From assembly GCA_023664945.1 (NCBI GenBank), contig JAMPER010000001.1, positions 519,552 through 583,551 of the forward strand: a stretch of 64,000 nucleotides of DNA, in the 5' to 3' direction. This document shows positions 25,784-34,041 of the stretch, piece by piece. The notes below the pieces were generated by a model. That model was given only the letters and a program-made list of their open reading frames with translations, did no database searches and was not told the origin of the DNA. Both the position numbers and the translations under genes were made by a program. The DNA is from Alistipes senegalensis. Lineage in GTDB: Bacteria; Pseudomonadota; Gammaproteobacteria; Burkholderiales; Burkholderiaceae_D. The stretch's first letter is position 1. Each line of letters begins with the position of its first letter.

Positions 25784-28395
25784 GCTTGCTGCTCCCTGCC
25801 GTAATAGGCATTAAGGTACATTTGCCTGATTTCGCCCAAAAGCGGATAGCGCGGGTTTGCGCCGGTGCACTGGTCGTCAAAGGCCTGTTCGGTCATCTCG
25901 TCCAGTTTGGCGAGGAATTCCTGTTCGTTGATGCCGTAATCCCGGATGGTTTTTTTGATGCCGATCCGGCTTCGCAGGGTTTCGACTGCGGTAACGAGGT
26001 TTTCAAATTTTTCCTGTTCGGTGCCGCCTGCCAGTTTGAGCGCTTCGGCAATTTCGGCGTAGCGCGAGAGGGTATCGGGATAGACGTGCTGCGGGAAGGT
26101 GCCCATTCTTGGGGGGACTTCGGTAGCGTTAAAGCGCATGGCTTCGGTAATGAGCAGGGCGTTGGCGACGCCGTGCGGCAGGTGGAAGAAGGCGCCGAGT
26201 TTGTGCGCCATGGAGTGGCAGACGCCCAAGAAGGCGTTGGCAAAGGCCATGCCGGCCATGGTGGCGGCGTTGGCGGTTTTTTCCCGTGCGAGCGAATCGT
26301 GCGGGCCGTTGTCGTAGGCGCGGGGAAGGTAGGCAAAGAGGATTTTCAGCGCGCCGATGGCCAGGCTGTCGGTATAGTCTGTTGCCATCATGGAGGCGTA
26401 GGCCTCAAGGGCGTGTGTGACGGCATCGATACCGGAGGCGGCTGTCAGCCCCGGCGGGGCTTCCATCATCATGTCGGCATCGATGATGGCCATGTCAGGC
26501 AGGAGTTCATAGTCTGCCAGGGGGTATTTGATGCCGGATGCTTCATCGGTAATGACGGCAAAGGGGGTGACTTCGGAGCCGGTGCCGGAGGTGGTTGGCA
26601 CGGCGATGAAGCAGGCTTTTTCGCCCATGCGGGGGAAGGTGTAGATGCGTTTGCGGATGTCCATGAAGCGCATAGCCATGCCGGCAAAATCCGCATCCGG
26701 ATGTTCGTACAGTACCCACATGATTTTGGCGGCATCCATGGCGGAGCCGCCGCCTACGGCAATGATGCAGTCCGGGCGGAAGGAGGCCATTTGCCTGGCG
26801 CCTTCGCGGGCGCAGGCCAGGGTCGGGTCGGGTTCCACATCAAAGAAGGTGGCATGGGGGATGCCCATGTCATCCAGTTTTTTGGTGACGGGGCGGGTGT
26901 AGCCGTTTTCGTACAGGAAGCGGTCTGTGACGATGAAGGCCCTTTTTCTGGCAAGGGGTGTTTTCAGTTCGTCCAGCGCTGTCGCCAGGCAGCCTTTGTT
27001 GAGGTAGATTTTTTCCGGTGTGCGGAAGCAGAGCATGTTTTCCCTCCTTTCGGCAACGGTTTTGATGTTGAGCAGGTGCTTGACGCCGACGTTTTCGCTG
27101 ACGGAGTTGTTTCCCCAGGAGCCGCAGCCCAGTGTCATGGAGGGCGGCAGGCTGAAGTTGTATAAATCGCCGATACCGCCGAAGCTGGAGGGCGAATTGA
27201 TGACGATGCGGCAAGCCTGCATGCGTTGGGTGAATTGCCCTATTTTTTCCCTGGCGGCATCCGGGTCGGCAAAAAGGGAGGCGGTATGCCCGTGGCCGCC
27301 GTCTTCAACCAGGCGTTCGGCCTTGTTCATGGCGTCTTCAAAGCTTGCTGCGCGGTACATGGCCAGAACAGGCGAGAGTTTTTCGTGGGCAAATTCTTCG
27401 GAGAGGCGTACGCTGGCGACTTCGCCGATTAAAATTTTGGCGGTTTCCGCTACCTGGATACCGGCCAGCGCGGCGATGCCCGGCGCGGATTGCCCGACGA
27501 CATGGGAGTTGAGCGCACCGTTGATGATGAGGGTTTTGCGGACTTTTTCCAGTTCGTCCGGCGTGAGGAAATGGCAGCCCCGCCGGGCAAATTCTGCCTT
27601 TGCGGCGTCATAGACGGTGTCCAGCACAATGACGGATTGTTCGGAGGCGCAGATGACGCCATTGTCAAAGGTTTTGGAATGGATGATGGAGTTGACTGCC
27701 AGGCGGATGTCTGCGCTGTCGTCAATGACGGCGGGCACATTTCCTGCCCCGACGCCGATGGCCGGGGTACCGGAGGAATAGGCAGATTTGACCATGCCCG
27801 GCCCGCCGGTAGCCAGGATGGTATCTGCCTCGCGCATGACCAGGTTGGTCAGCTCAAGAGTGGGGTAATCCACCCAGCTGATAATCCCTTCCGGCGCGCC
27901 GGCTTTGACAGCGGCTTCGAGTACGATTTTTGCTGCCGCGATGGTGCTTTCCCTGGCGCGGGGGTGGGGGGAAATGATGATGCCGTTTCGCGTTTTGAGC
28001 GCAATCAGCGTTTTGAATATGGCGGTGGATGTCGGGTTGGTGGTGGGGATAACGGCGGCCACTACGCCGACAGGTTCGGCATATTTCCGGATGCCGGCGG
28101 CGGCATCTTCTTCTATGAGGCCGCAGGTTTTTGTATCTTTATAGGCGTTGTAAATAAATTCGCTGGCAAAGTGGTTTTTGAGTACTTTGTCTTCCAGCTG
28201 GCCCATGCCGGTTTCCGCTATGGCCAGTTTTGCCAGGGGAATGCGTGCGGCGGAAGCGGCGGAAGCGGCTGCCAGGAATATCCTGTCAACCTGTTCCTGC
28301 GTGTAGGTGGCGAAAATCCGCTGCGCAGCCCTTGTCTTGTCCATCGCTGTGCGCAGGCTGTCGGCATCTTTTACTGTTTCATACGGCGCTGCCAT
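25780..28395 (-). CDS. adhE: Bifunctional acetaldehyde-CoA/alcohol dehydrogenase AdhE
   Basis: Start at ATG 28395 (MAAPYETVKD) with a strong GGAGGGA site; 871 residues, the usual AdhE length. The N-terminal CoA-acylating aldehyde dehydrogenase domain has the catalytic C249 in FDNGVICASEQ; the C-terminal iron-dependent alcohol dehydrogenase domain has IAVGGGSAMDAAK, PTTSGTGSEVTPF and the iron-ligand histidines in HALEAY, GVCHSMAHKLGAFFHLPHG. It reduces acetyl-CoA through acetaldehyde to ethanol, or the reverse, in anaerobic metabolism and forms filaments (spirosomes) in other bacteria. The kinase-like gene overlaps its end. Confidence 0.96.
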   Translation of the reverse strand: MAAPYETVKDADSLRTAMDKTRAAQRIFATYTQEQVDRIFLAAASAASAARIPLAKLAIAETGMGQLEDKVLKNHFASEFIYNAYKDTKTCGLIEEDAAAGIRKYAEPVGVVAAVIPTTNPTSTAIFKTLIALKTRNGIIISPHPRARESTIAAAKIVLEAAVKAGAPEGIISWVDYPTLELTNLVMREADTILATGGPGMVKSAYSSGTPAIGVGAGNVPAVIDDSADIRLAVNSIIHSKTFDNGVICASEQSVIVLDTVYDAAKAEFARRGCHFLTPDELEKVRKTLIINGALNSHVVGQSAPGIAALAGIQVAETAKILIGEVASVRLSEEFAHEKLSPVLAMYRAASFEDAMNKAERLVEDGGHGHTASLFADPDAAREKIGQFTQRMQACRIVINSPSSFGGIGDLYNFSLPPSMTLGCGSWGNNSVSENVGVKHLLNIKTVAERRENMLCFRTPEKIYLNKGCLATALDELKTPLARKRAFIVTDRFLYENGYTRPVTKKLDDMGIPHATFFDVEPDPTLACAREGARQMASFRPDCIIAVGGGSAMDAAKIMWVLYEHPDADFAGMAMRFMDIRKRIYTFPRMGEKACFIAVPTTSGTGSEVTPFAVITDEASGIKYPLADYELLPDMAIIDADMMMEAPPGLTAASGIDAVTHALEAYASMMATDYTDSLAIGALKILFAYLPRAYDNGPHDSLAREKTANAATMAGMAFANAFLGVCHSMAHKLGAFFHLPHGVANALLITEAMRFNATEVPPRMGTFPQHVYPDTLSRYAEIAEALKLAGGTEQEKFENLVTAVETLRSRIGIKKTIRDYGINEQEFLAKLDEMTEQAFDDQCTGANPRYPLLGEIRQMYLNAYYGREQQA

Positions 28396-28541
28396 ATTTT
28401 TCCCTCCTTTATCCGGGCTGCCGGCCGCGAAAGGCAAACCGCGACGCCTGTCCCGGTGACAAGGGAAATACTAACAGTTATTTGGGCTGATGGCAGGCGC
28501 TTCCCTGTATTTTTTACGGCTTTTGCGGGCAGCTTGCAGGG

Positions 28542-29555
28542 TTATACGCGGTAGTAGTGCCTGTACCACTCGACAAAGCGCGCTACACCTTCTTTGAAAG
28601 GGGTTTGCGGGCGGTAGCCAAAGCGGTTTTCCAGGTCGGATACGTCCGCATAGGTATCGGGCATATCGCCCGGCTGCAACGGCAGCAGTTCCTTTTGGGC
28701 GGTTTTGCCGAGGGCGGCCTCAAAGGCTTCTATGTAGTCCATGAGCCGGACAGGCTGGCTGTTGCCGATGTTGTAAATCCGCCAGGGCGCCGCGCTGGAG
28801 GCAGGATCAGGTTGCTGCCCGTTCCATTCGGGATTGCTTTTTGCCGGATGGTCAAGGACGCGGATGATGCCTTCCACGATATCGTCTATGTAGGTGAAAT
28901 CGCGACGGTGGTTGCCGTAGTTGAAAACTTTGAGGGGTTTATCCTCAAGGATGGCTTTGACAAACTGGAAGGGCGCCATGTCGGGCCTTCCCCAGGGGCC
29001 ATAGACAGTGAAGAACCGAAGCCCGGTTGTCGGCAGGCCATACAGGTGGCTGTAGGCATGCGCCATGAGTTCGTTGGCTTTTTTTGTGGCGGCGTAAAAG
29101 CTTAGGGGATGGTCCACATTATCGTGGACGGAAAAGGGCATGGTGGTGTTGGCGCCATAAACGCTGGAACTGCTGGCATAGACAAGGTGGCTGATGCCGT
29201 GATGCCGGCAGCCTTCGAGAATGTTGGCAAAACCGACGATGTTGCTGTCGATATAGGCCATCGGATTTTCGAGGGAATAGCGTACGCCGGCCTGTGCCGC
29301 CAGGTGAACAACCTGTCTGATAGGTAGCGGGGCGCTGGCAAACAGGGCTTTTACGCCTTCCCTGTCAGCCAGGTCCAGGCGGATATGGGTATAGCGGGGG
29401 TGGCGGGCAAAGCGGGCAAGCCGGGCTTCTTTCAGTGCCGGGTCGTAGTAGTTGTTGTGGTTGTCCAGGCCGATGACGGTGTCGCCGCGTTCAAGCAGGC
29501 GAAGCGCCAGGGCCGAGCCGATGAAACCGGCCGCGCCGGTAACGAGAATGCTCAT
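28542..29555 (-). CDS. NAD-dependent sugar-nucleotide epimerase (UDP-glucuronate 4-epimerase-like)
   Basis: 337 residues of the extended short-chain dehydrogenase family. The Rossmann motif GAAGFIG is at 7-13; the catalytic YAATK (Y154, K158) is preceded by the serine-rich [25 protein letters not shown] and YNYG-type [15 protein letters not shown] are typical of CapI/UDP-glucuronate 4-epimerases. The product probably feeds galacturonate-type residues into capsule, LPS or exopolysaccharide. Its start overlaps the stop of the glycosyltransferase gene by 4 bp, so the two genes act together. Confidence 0.9.
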   Translation of the reverse strand: MSILVTGAAGFIGSALALRLLERGDTVIGLDNHNNYYDPALKEARLARFARHPRYTHIRLDLADREGVKALFASAPLPIRQVVHLAAQAGVRYSLENPMAYIDSNIVGFANILEGCRHHGISHLVYASSSSVYGANTTMPFSVHDNVDHPLSFYAATKKANELMAHAYSHLYGLPTTGLRFFTVYGPWGRPDMAPFQFVKAILEDKPLKVFNYGNHRRDFTYIDDIVEGIIRVLDHPAKSNPEWNGQQPDPASSAAPWRIYNIGNSQPVRLMDYIEAFEAALGKTAQKELLPLQPGDMPDTYADVSDLENRFGYRPQTPFKEGVARFVEWYRHYYRV

Positions 29556-30595
29556 GGGTCGCTTTCCGGTGTTGGCGAGGGGGCAGGTTGTTCTGTTTGC
29601 GTGGCATCGCTGTTGTTATGCCCGGTTTGCTGCCTGAGCCAGGTTTCCCGTGACCGGATGATGTTGGCTTTGACCAGCGGCACATATTTTTCCATGACGG
29701 GATCCTGCACTTCATTGCGGTTGCGTTGGGAGAACATGGAATCGTCCGCCGGGAGGGATGCGCCCCGGCTGCCGGTACGGCCCTTGCGCTGTTTCATGCC
29801 GTATTCTTCCCAGGATTTTCCCCAGTAATGGTTGATGCGGATGACGGACGCGGCTTTTTCTTTTGAGCGGGTGCGTACTTTATGGCCGTTTTCATTGACG
29901 GCGGCATGGCTGCCGATAAAGCATGCGTGATGGGTTTCCATGGAAAAGGCGGCGCGCGGATTGATGATGGTTTTCATGAATTCATCCGGTTCCGGCGCGT
30001 GTGCCGTAAACCGCTCTATCACCAGATCATCGCTGTAGTTTTTATGACCGTTATCGCCATACATGAGCCAGTGCATGGAGAGGCCGACTTCGTTTTTATA
30101 GTTTTCCAGGATTTCCGGGATGGTGGGCTTTGCCAGCGGCACGATGAATTCATCGGCATCGATATAGGCCAGCCAGCGCGTTTCCATCCGGAAACGGCGG
30201 AGCGCATCGTTATAGGCGTTGAATTGCTGTCTCAGGCCGGGCCAGGGGATATGCACCACTACCCCCCCCCTAATATAAGGGGCCAGGATTTCTGCCGTGT
30301 TATCGGATGAGCCGTTGTCGTAGATGAAGAAGATATCCACGCCTACCAGTCTATGGTATTCGATCCATTCGGCCAGGTAGGGGCCTTCGTCTTTCATGAT
30401 GGCGGCGACTGCCAGAAAATGCGGGAAGGGCCCGGCATCGTCTTCCCTGAAGCGGGGACTGTGAAAGTAGGCTTTATGGGCGTAGTAATCGCTGACGCAA
30501 TTATGGGAGATGGCATCCCTTAAGCCGGGCGAGGTGATAAAGCAGCGCGCCAGTTTCCGGAATGCTTCTCCCCAGGTTTTTTTTCGCCGTTGCAT
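29552..30595 (-). CDS. Glycosyltransferase (GT92/DUF23-like) with in-frame poly-G tract
   Basis: 347 residues. The N-terminal part [40 protein letters not shown] is the classic start of the GT-A, family 92-like transferases; [12 protein letters not shown] carries the DxD metal motif; the basic [16 protein letters not shown] follows. No transmembrane segment is evident. The reading frame passes through nine consecutive G residues on the coding strand (30262-30270), coding RGG at 109-111. A one-base loss makes an immediate TAG; a one-base gain gives a stop about 20 codons later. In the window the gene is in the ON frame. It is coupled to the epimerase gene, so surface polysaccharide is the likely product. 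Confidence 0.82.
   Translation of the reverse strand: MQRRKKTWGEAFRKLARCFITSPGLRDAISHNCVSDYYAHKAYFHSPRFREDDAGPFPHFLAVAAIMKDEGPYLAEWIEYHRLVGVDIFFIYDNGSSDNTAEILAPYIRGGVVVHIPWPGLRQQFNAYNDALRRFRMETRWLAYIDADEFIVPLAKPTIPEILENYKNEVGLSMHWLMYGDNGHKNYSDDLVIERFTAHAPEPDEFMKTIINPRAAFSMETHHACFIGSHAAVNENGHKVRTRSKEKAASVIRINHYWGKSWEEYGMKQRKGRTGSRGASLPADDSMFSQRNRNEVQDPVMEKYVPLVKANIIRSRETWLRQQTGHNNSDATQTEQPAPSPTPESDP
30262..30270. repeat. Homopolymeric G9 tract (coding strand) inside the glycosyltransferase gene
   Basis: Nine C on the plus strand, nine G on the coding strand, within codons for R109-G111-V112. The length and position near the start of the catalytic domain are typical of slipped-strand contingency loci. 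Confidence 0.8.
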
Positions 30596-30649
30596 CCGCG
30601 CATTATATCGCGTTATCCGGGCGGATAGGCCTGGTTGTGCGCTGCCTTA

Positions 30650-31168
30650 TCAGGACTGTTTTTGCTGTTCTTCGAGCAGTTCGTTAATTTGGGAATAAAT
30701 TTCCAGCACTTCACCCTGGGCCGAGATAACTTGTGCCTGGGCAGCCTGGACTTTCAGCATGGCGGCCATTTTTTGCGATTCATCTTTGGCGTTTCTCATT
30801 TCGGCCATGGCTTGTGCCAGTTGCCGCTGGGCTTCTTCCAGGCGTTTTTGTGCTTCTTCCAGCATGTCCTGGAGGCGCTCCATGGTGTCGGCAATGGCGT
30901 TTTTGCTTTCCTCTGTGCCGGAAGCCGCAGGCTGTTCGGTTTCTGCCTGTTGGGGAGAGTAGCCTGCTTTGCGGTTTTCTGCCGGTTCGTTTTCTCCGGT
31001 ATCCCTGGCATAGCGGCCAATGGCTTCCTGTGAGAGGTTGACGGTGGTGCTGCCTGCTGAAAGGGGTGCGCTTTCTTTTACCGCACTGACGGCTCCTGCC
31101 GTGATTTCAGCTGAATAACCGGCTGCCGGGCGGGCAGTGCCGGTTGGCTGGGCGTAGATGATTTGCAT
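30650..31168 (-). CDS. Hypothetical coiled-coil protein, 172 aa
   Basis: Start at ATG 31168 (MQIIYAQPTGTARP) with a strong GGAGG site; the longer frame lacks one. The first about 90 residues are low-complexity, rich in Ala, Ser, Thr and Glu. The C-terminal 80 residues are a strongly predicted coiled coil (MERLQDMLEEAQKRLEEAQRQ ... LEIYSQINELLEEQQ). No signal peptide or membrane segment. The shape recalls small flagellar- or secretion-associated helical proteins, but no family is recognised. Confidence 0.75.
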   Translation of the reverse strand: MQIIYAQPTGTARPAAGYSAEITAGAVSAVKESAPLSAGSTTVNLSQEAIGRYARDTGENEPAENRKAGYSPQQAETEQPAASGTEESKNAIADTMERLQDMLEEAQKRLEEAQRQLAQAMAEMRNAKDESQKMAAMLKVQAAQAQVISAQGEVLEIYSQINELLEEQQKQS

Positions 31169-31283
31169 GGCAGGCCTCCTTCTTCCTGTTGTTGCCTTGC
31201 TGGCGGTAGTGCTGGCAAGCAAAACACTTTTCTTTTCATCGGCAGATTTTGCCAAATCTTGATGCTGTTTTTCCTGGTGGCAA

Positions 31284-31320
31284 AGGTAAAAAGAAGCCCG
31301 CCTTTGGCAGGAGGCGGGCT
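31284..31320 (-). terminator. Terminator of the serine-hydrolase gene
   Basis: AGCCCGCC (31295-31302) pairs with GGCGGGCT (31313-31320); on the minus strand the stem is followed by TCTTTTTAC. Confidence 0.85.
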
Positions 31321-31338
31321 GCGGTGCAGCAGCCGGGT

Positions 31339-32502
31339 TTATTGCGGCAGGCTGGCATAAATGGCGTTTCGGATGCCGGTGGAGACCGGATCATTCCGGA
31401 CGCTGGCTGCGGTGGTGGTCATGATGACTACCGACAGTTTTTTTGCCGGGTCGGCAAACCATTTGCAGCCGTAAACGCCGCCCCAGTAGCGTGTGCCGGG
31501 CGATTGCGGGGTTTGCGCCAACGCCGGGTTGAGCAGGATGCCCCATCCCAGGCCGAAGCCGGCGCTGGGGTCGCGCGGCATGCCGTTGGGCAGGATGTTG
31601 GCGGACATGCGTTCCATGAGGGGTTTGCTGACGGTGGGCATGGTATCTGTCCTGATAGCTTCCACCAGGCGGATCAGGTCTGCGCCGGTTCCGATAAGTC
31701 CCACGCCGCCTGACGGGTATTCCCGGGAGAGCCAGGCGCGTTCCGGAGAAAAGAGGAAGTGCCAGCCGTCTTCATTGATGACAAGTTGTTTTTCTGCCAT
31801 GGGTTTCAGGATGCCGTTTTCCATGCAGTGCGGGATGGTTGTCCTGCCGCGTTCTTTTTCCGTGATGTAAAAGGCGGTGTCTGTCATGCCGAGCGGGCCG
31901 GTTACCAGGGCCTGCATGGCTTCGGGGAAGGATGTGCCGCAGGCGCGGGCGACAACGGCTCCCATGACTTCGGGCGCAAGGGAGTATTGCCAGGAAGCGC
32001 CAGGTTCGTAAATGAGGGGAGCCGAGGCCAGCCGCCGGAGGTTTTCTTCCAGGGAAAGGCCGGAAATGTCCAGGCCGTCTGATACGCCTGCCTGCGCATA
32101 GGGACCGTTTTCCGGCTGCGCCCAGCGGTAGTCCAGCCCGGCTGTGTGGGAAAGGAGCTGGCGGATGGTGATAACAGGTGTTTTCCCATCGGCGGTTGCC
32201 GGGGTGAAATCCGGCAGCCAGCGGGTAACCGGGTCATCCAGCTGCATTTTGCCCTGTTCAATGAGCGCGGCGGCGGCCAGGCTGGTAAAGGCTTTGGTAA
32301 TGGAAGCCAGGCGAAAGAGGGAATGGCGCTGCATGGGAAGGCGTTTTTCCGGGTCGGCATAGCCGGCGGCATGGTGATAAACCGTTTGCCCATTGTGGGC
32401 AATGACGACAACGGCACCGTGAATCCGTTTTTCGGCGAGGCCGGTTTCAATAACCTGGTTGACGGCATCTGTTAAAGGCTGGTAGGCAGGGCGGGTTTGC
32501 AT
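31339..32502 (-). CDS. Serine hydrolase, class C beta-lactamase family
   Basis: 387 residues. The SxxK motif is SLFRLASITKAF with nucleophile S67 and K70; the tyrosine motif is WQYSLAPEV; the C-terminal GTRYWGGVYGCKWFADP contains the third, KTG-like element in altered form. No signal peptide is seen, which argues against a periplasmic beta-lactamase and for a cytosolic esterase or peptidase of the EstB type. Substrate unknown. It follows the aldo/keto reductase gene on the same strand with a 75-bp gap and has a good terminator. Confidence 0.86.
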   Translation of the reverse strand: MQTRPAYQPLTDAVNQVIETGLAEKRIHGAVVVIAHNGQTVYHHAAGYADPEKRLPMQRHSLFRLASITKAFTSLAAAALIEQGKMQLDDPVTRWLPDFTPATADGKTPVITIRQLLSHTAGLDYRWAQPENGPYAQAGVSDGLDISGLSLEENLRRLASAPLIYEPGASWQYSLAPEVMGAVVARACGTSFPEAMQALVTGPLGMTDTAFYITEKERGRTTIPHCMENGILKPMAEKQLVINEDGWHFLFSPERAWLSREYPSGGVGLIGTGADLIRLVEAIRTDTMPTVSKPLMERMSANILPNGMPRDPSAGFGLGWGILLNPALAQTPQSPGTRYWGGVYGCKWFADPAKKLSVVIMTTTAASVRNDPVSTGIRNAIYASLPQ

Positions 32503-32577
32503 GGTGTTTTCCTGTAAAAAGGGTAAAAATAACAGCCGTTTCTTTCATGATACGGATTTTTTAACAAGAAATCACCG

Positions 32578-33426
32578 CTAGTACCAGTCGTGTTTTTCAT
32601 GGCGGTCAAGTGCGTTGATATTTGCCATGTCTTCATCAGACAGGGAAAAATCAAAGATATCCAGGTTTTCCCGGATATGGCCGGGGCTGGATGAACCGGG
32701 TATGACGGCCACATTTTTTTGCAGGTGCCAGCGGAGAATGACCTGGGCGGCAGATTTGTTGTATGCCTGCGCAATCCGGACAATGACAGGGTTTTGCAGC
32801 AGGGCTGCCGTATGCCCCCGGCCGCCCAGCGGATACCAGCTCTGTACCACGATGCCTTTTCTCTGGATATAGGGGGTGACATCGTTATCCTGGTAGTAGG
32901 GATGGATTTCGTTCTGGACAAGCGCCGGCATGACGGCGATTTGCGGCAGGAAGCGTTCCAGTTCGGCAATGTAAAAGCATGACAGCCCCAAGGAGCGGAT
33001 TTTGCCGGCTTTAACAGCCTGTTCCATGGCTTTGTATGCTTTAACGTCATGGGCGCCGGGGTGATGAAGGAGCATCATGTCGATATACCCCGTATCAAGA
33101 TTTTTCAGCGCTGTTTCAATGGCTTCTCCGGCATGGGCATACTGGTTTGGATACAGTTTTGTGATGAGGAAAGCGGTTTCGCGGGGAACGCCGGATTGCC
33201 TGATGCCCTGGCCGACGCCTTGTTCATTGCGGTACAGGGAAGCGGTATCAATGAGTCTGCCGCCTGCCTGGAGACTGGTGCAAACCATTTGCGCGGCGGC
33301 ATCATCCGAAAGGCTGTAGGTTCCCAGCCCGGCAAGGGGCATCCGGTAACCGCTGTTTAACAGCACGGTTTGGTATTTCAGGTTGAATATGCCGGGGGCT
33401 TCCGGCTTGTGTGTGGGGTCAGCCAT
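32578..33426 (-). CDS. Aldo/keto reductase
   Basis: 282 residues of the (beta/alpha)8 AKR superfamily. Conserved elements: GYRMPLAGLGTY, GGRLIDTASLYRNEQGVG with the catalytic Asp and Tyr, FLITKLYPNQY with the catalytic Lys, and DMMLLHHPG with the catalytic His; the NADPH-binding IPGSSSPGHIRENLDIFDF comes near the end. The enzyme reduces small aldehydes such as methylglyoxal or keto acids with NADPH; the exact substrate cannot be told. Confidence 0.92.
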   Translation of the reverse strand: MADPTHKPEAPGIFNLKYQTVLLNSGYRMPLAGLGTYSLSDDAAAQMVCTSLQAGGRLIDTASLYRNEQGVGQGIRQSGVPRETAFLITKLYPNQYAHAGEAIETALKNLDTGYIDMMLLHHPGAHDVKAYKAMEQAVKAGKIRSLGLSCFYIAELERFLPQIAVMPALVQNEIHPYYQDNDVTPYIQRKGIVVQSWYPLGGRGHTAALLQNPVIVRIAQAYNKSAAQVILRWHLQKNVAVIPGSSSPGHIRENLDIFDFSLSDEDMANINALDRHEKHDWY

Positions 33427-34041
33427 TTCAGAAGTATGTTTTTGTCCTGTTGCTGTTTTTCTTTCGACCGTCAGGAAGTTGGTTTTTGTTTTTATTGTCC
33501 GCTATCGGGTAAAAGTTTATTTTATCCCCATTTTTATTGTTCTCCCCTCTCTGTTATCTCTTCAGGGCGGCTGATGTTGTGGTTCCCTTTCTTGCCGCGA
33601 AAAGCTATACTGGAAATAAACTGGTTCATTTTCAGCTAAATGTTGTACCGGCAGCCGTCCATAGAAACACCTTTGATCAGCCGGAATATTTCCACAGGCT
33701 TGCACGGGAAAATGCGATATTGCCATTGCCTGAAAGGCTGAAATTGAAAGCGAAAAGAGGACGGGAAATATCCTGGAGGATTTGCCTGGTTTATTAAAAA
33801 AGCAAAAGCACGATAGTGTGAATAGAGAAAATACGGATTGTTTAATTAAAAATATGCGGTAATTTTACCTGCTTTAAGTTATCCGATACCTATTGCAAAG
33901 TCCTATCTTTTTACAGGCTTTTGTTGTTTCCGGGGGAAATTTTGTGAAATTGTCTGTTTTAATGTGAACAACAGTGGAAGATTTCGGTAATATAGATTGA
34001 TTGGCTGCCGATAATATTTTTCATTTGCCGCAGGAAAGAAA
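33427..34041. other. AT-rich intergenic region with a decayed CRISPR repeat
   Basis: 615 bp with no convincing gene. It holds the degenerate CRISPR-repeat-like sequence at 33576-33611, and an open frame through it (33537-33797) without ribosome site or similarity. The segment from 33790 on is AT-rich and probably contains the promoter of the diguanylate cyclase gene. Confidence 0.6.
33576..33611 (+). repeat. Strongly decayed copy of the CRISPR repeat
   Basis: Aligned without gaps to the 36-nt repeat of the array at 46325-46890, I count 28 of 36 identical positions; the shared blocks are GTTGT, GTTCCCT and AAAGCTA, and seven of eight differences are transitions. It has the same orientation as the arrays further right. 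No second clear repeat stands at 66-nt spacing, although GTTGTA recurs exactly 30 nt downstream at 33642. Confidence 0.65.

Noticed and set aside
33642-33677. Second fossil CRISPR repeat beginning GTTGTA, 30 nt after the first
   Set aside because: Beyond the first six bases the match falls to about one third, near chance level; mentioned only as a hint.
33537-33797. 86-codon plus-strand frame in the intergenic region
   Set aside because: It reads through the decayed CRISPR repeat, has no ribosome site and no similarity.
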